Of a stretch of DNA of 42,602 nt, positions 40,163 through 42,602 are shown one piece after another. Each line of letters starts with the position of its first letter. The stretch's first letter is position 1. Origin of the DNA: Chara braunii (taxonomy: Eukaryota; Streptophyta; Charophyceae; Charales; Characeae); assembly GCA_003427395.1 (NCBI GenBank), contig BFEA01000388.1, positions 1,378,190-1,420,791 on the forward strand, read 5' to 3'. A program made the translations under genes and the position numbers. The notes below the pieces were generated by a model, which worked only from the letters and a program-made list of their open reading frames with translations, was not told where the DNA came from and did no database searches.

Positions 40163-41089
40163 CTCCTCAGGGCCAGACTGTACATTGATGTGTGGATTCC
40201 AAACTGCCCTAGCTCATGAGCAGCACCTGGAAGGGGGGATGACCAAGTGCATGCTGACCAGGTTAGTTGTGTTCTCCCAAACATAAATAGGTCATCTCTG
40301 TCCTTCACCTTCCCTGCCCTCTTCGGCGCTGTCTCCTTTTCTGTTTTTGTCTTTTTTTGTCCTTTTTCTTCCTTTTTTTAACTGCCCCTTCTGAACAGCG
40401 AGAAAATCTGGAGACCTTTTATCAGAAGCCTGGCTGATCAAGGATGATGTGCCGCTGTCCTGGGCCTACACGTCCAGAATCCTTCTGTCAGGTAAACCAG
40501 AACACCACATACCCTTACAAGTGTGCCTTCCTGGCGAAGCGCCACATTCTGACATGTGTGTGAAAGGACACATGTTGTGCCAGACTCACACAGATGTACT
40601 ACCAACAACCTGTGCTAGTCATACCACCTGGCAACACCACTGCAAGTGCACATGTGTGTGTGTGTGTGCCTTAAGAGGGTGTCCATGCAAGCGCGTGTGG
40701 GTAGGTGGGTGGTTGGGCGCGTGGGTGTGTGTCGGTTGCATTAGGGTTAATGTAAAGAGAACAGAACAGAAGTCCCTTTGCATTGTCAGATAACCGGGGA
40801 AAATCTTTTAATGTTTTAAAATGGGCCAAATAGAAAAAGCCTAAAACAGGGAACAAACACTGACTCAAAAAGAGGAACACATAAAACAACCGTGGCCGAC
40901 ACTTCATATTCTTTTGTAAAGCAACACATCGGAAATGCAGAGAAGTCTGGTCTGGATGCACTTGGATGCACAGGAGCCCAAGTTCATGATCTGAACTTGG
41001 ATGTGCAGATGCCCATGTGTGCCCTGACCTGCTAGGTCTGTCCTTCAGAACAGGCTATTTCGGTTCTTCCCTGCCCACTCCCCTCCAGG
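40163..41089. other. Non-coding stretch, GT-rich in part
   Basis: TGTG and GGTGGG-rich sequence at 40645-40735; nothing with coding motifs. TGGATGCAC and CTTGGATGTGCA words repeat near 40955-41010. Confidence 0.35.
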
Positions 41090-41249
41090 AAAAGGACCTA
41101 GCCCTTGCCAGACCTCTACAGTCAGCTGGTAACAATTAGCTCCCCACCAATAGATGGAGCCTGCCCCTGGAATGCTAGCGGTGCCTGCTCTTACCAGCAC
41201 CCCTAGCATCCACGAGGGATGTTTAAAAAAAAAAAAAAAAAAAAAAAAA
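41090..41249 (+). repeat. LINE 3'-tail repeat, copy 6 (plus strand)
   Basis: The only copy in this orientation: GCTCCCCACCAATAGATGGAGC, then TGCTAGCGGTGCCTGCTCTTACCAGCACCCCTAGCA, which folds into a stem-loop, then a 25-base A tail (41225-41249). The tail polarity shows it retrotransposed by its 3' end. Confidence 0.78.
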
Positions 41250-41314
41250 GAACAGGCAAGCAAACATCCACAGTCAGCAACACAGCAGGGAGAAGACAGT
41301 GGCTACCTTTTTGT

Positions 41315-41452
41315 TTTGTTTTGTTTTTTTGAGTTAACAACCCCCGGGTTTGCTAGGGATGCTCGTAAGAGCAGACACCCCTAGCAACACCTGGGGTTGG
41401 CTCCAGTTTATTGGTGGGGAGCAACACCTGCTGGAAATCGGGTCCAGCATTC
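41315..41452 (-). repeat. LINE 3'-tail repeat, copy 7
   Basis: T-rich tract, then TGCTAGGGATGCTCGTAAGAGCAGACACCCCTAGCA (stem-loop), GGCTCCAGTTTATTGGTGGG, and CTGCTGGAAATCGGGTCCAG. It lies head to head with copy 6. Confidence 0.78.
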
Positions 41453-41460
41453 CTTACAAT

Positions 41461-41828
41461 ATAACAGACTTGGCCAACAATGAGAAAATGTGAGGGTATC
41501 TGCCAGCATTGATTTCCCTGATTTGTCCCAGGGGATTGACTGAGCAGTACTGAAGGAGCCTCTTCACCCTTGTTCAAGGGCACCTGTTGCTTTTTTGAAA
41601 AAGCTATAGCGGTACACCTACGGCCCGACAGTGAGACCGGACCAGTTTCAGGCCGTCGGCCTGACCCTAGTCCGGTACCAGGTTGTTTCCCCGTACCTGG
41701 ACCTAGGCCGGTATATCACTTCGGCCTAGGCCCAGGACAGGTGGCAGTTGATTCATTCATTCAGTTGTTCGTTCTTTTATTCGGCCAGACTGGACCTTCA
41801 CTCAGCTGCTGCTTCTCGTGTGTGACCA

Positions 41829-41893
<65 letters not shown>

Positions 41894-41910
41894 TCCGCAC
41901 GTGCGTCACA
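41461..41910 (+). mobile_element. LTR (3' part) of an LTR retrotransposon
   Basis: The sequence just before the primer-binding site should be the 5' LTR, which ends CGTCACA with the usual terminal CA at 41910. It contains repeated CCGGTACC/CCTAGGCC palindromic words (41640-41745) and a (CT)n tract (41833-41887). The start of the LTR cannot be found without its partner, so the left coordinate is arbitrary. Confidence 0.45.
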
Positions 41911-41911
41911 T

Positions 41912-41923
41912 TGGTATCGGAGC
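41912..41923 (+). other. Primer-binding site for initiator tRNA-Met
   Basis: TGGTATCGGAGC matches the plant-type site TGGTATCAGAGC with one A-to-G change, which still pairs with U as a wobble. It lies one base after a CA-ending sequence, the standard position. The internal region of the element therefore runs rightwards out of the window. Confidence 0.7.
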
Positions 41924-42128
41924 AGGTTCTCAAACCTCTGCTCCCTCCCTCCCTCCCATCACAGATAGCTATCGCCAAGTCCGTTCTTGCCAAGTCCATT
42001 CTTGCGGCCGCGTCTGGTCCATCAACCCCGACCAGATACATTCGTCACCCAAGCTGGCACCTTTTCTCGACTCCCGAGCTACTCCAGTTGCTGCTGTTTG
42101 CCGACCTGCTGCGGCTCATGCTGGTTCG

Positions 42129-42287
42129 TCCTTCGCCTGTATTCAACTGCCCGGTGAATTGTCTGGATCGCAGCCACCTCGACGTCCTGCTGCTGGCGGT
42201 GCTGTGACAACTCCATTGAACCTTATCATTGAGAGGAAGAAGAAGTCGTAACAAGGCTGTCGTCCGTGACCTGAGGAAGGACCATTG
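42129..42287 (+). pseudogene. 18S rRNA 3'-end fragment, degenerate
   Basis: TGAACCTTATCATT followed by GAGAGGAAGAAGAAGTCGTAACAAGG is the near-universal 3' end of 18S rRNA with a few changes, then GTGACCTGAGGAAGG and ACCATTG stand for GTGAACCTGCGGAAGGATCATTG. Upstream, CCCGGTGAATTGTCTGGATCGC stands for the GGTCCGGTGAAGTGTTCGGATCGC of helix 44. Clear homology covers 42148-42287. Helix-breaking changes and a shortened Shine-Dalgarno-side hairpin show it is not a working gene. It lies inside the region downstream of an LTR primer-binding site. Confidence 0.8.
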
Positions 42288-42329
42288 ACACCTGGACGAA
42301 CGACTTCTGCCACGTCAGCGCCTCCTGCA

Positions 42330-42602
42330 CCCTCCAGCTCCCCTCTTTTTCCAACTCCAATCCCAACCCCTATTTTCCCCCCCTTCCGCTGCCATCTTCC
42401 GATCCCCCCGACTGCTGCCCATCCCGATCCCCACCTCCCCCCCCCCCCCTCTCCTCCCCCCCCCCCCCCCCCCCGCTCCTCCCCCCCCCCCCCCACCCCA
42501 ACCCTTCTCCCCCCCCCCCCCCCCCGCCCCCCCCACGACCCCTCCCCGATCGCGCGCACGTGGGCACGCACCCCGACTCAAATTTCCCCCCCCCGAACAC
42601 CC
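42330..42602. repeat. C-rich low-complexity tract
   Basis: Long runs of C (to about 17) broken by T, A or G. The minus strand is G-rich and could form G-quadruplexes. The window ends in it. Gly-rich predicted frames are artefacts of composition. Confidence 0.9.

Noticed and set aside
42143-42600. Gly-rich minus-strand ORFs
   Set aside because: They arise from the C-rich tract and have no other support.

Overview
The window looks like transposon-dense nuclear DNA of a eukaryote. I see no intact host gene. A streptophyte green lineage, most likely a charophyte such as Chara, fits best, but this is inference. The reasons are: plant-type LINEs (ORF1 with a CCHC knuckle, then endonuclease, reverse transcriptase and a C-terminal Cys/His segment); a plant-type LTR primer-binding site complementary to initiator tRNA-Met; and a Penelope-like element with its GIY-YIG nuclease placed N-terminally, an arrangement known from green algae and protists. 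The coiled-coil and protease segments also resemble, from memory, predicted Chara proteins. No database search was possible. Almost every coding segment carries frameshifts, stops or lost catalytic residues.

Layout. 1-270: composite TG/ATCA microsatellite. 541-1942: decayed Ty3/gypsy gag-protease remnant. 1945-2137: small Penelope-type RT scrap. 2270-3831: nest of inverted-repeat DNA elements (31-bp TIR element containing a 205-bp palindromic MITE and a TTAAA-flanked element with an internal tandem repeat). 4074-4221: fold-back element. 4.2-10.3 kb: non-coding repeats, a TCCGGA-motif island, long poly(A), a tRNA-Ser-like Pol III sequence, and a GGACCCCA inverted array. 10320-10524: assembly gap.

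10525-20050 (minus strand): LINE A, long and decayed, with ORF1, EN, RT, C-terminal domain and 3'UTR, plus a 0.65-kb tandem duplication in ORF1 and an 81-bp perfect fold-back inversion. 20652-27340 (plus strand): Penelope-like element with direct terminal repeats, each holding a TATA box and a hammerhead-ribozyme-like core, then coiled-coil segments, GIY-YIG nuclease and RT. 28507-28705: second copy of the palindromic MITE. 29309-36752 (minus strand): LINE B, interrupted at 31569-32807 by a 5'-truncated LINE-A-type copy.

37.1-40.2 kb: two more TCCGGA islands, a long GA repeat, a PIF/Harbinger-like TIR element with 3-bp target duplication, and a 108-bp hairpin MITE sharing TIRs with the 2270-3831 element. 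41.1-41.45 kb: two LINE-tail repeats. 41.9-42.3 kb: 5' end of an LTR retrotransposon, followed by a degenerate 18S rRNA 3'-end fragment and a C-rich tract.

The elements are linked. A roughly 130-bp structured sequence next to poly(A) ends LINE A, the truncated LINE A copy and probably LINE B, and recurs at four other sites. It is probably the 3' tail recognised by this LINE clade's reverse transcriptase. The most interesting system is the Penelope-like element with ribozyme-bearing terminal repeats.
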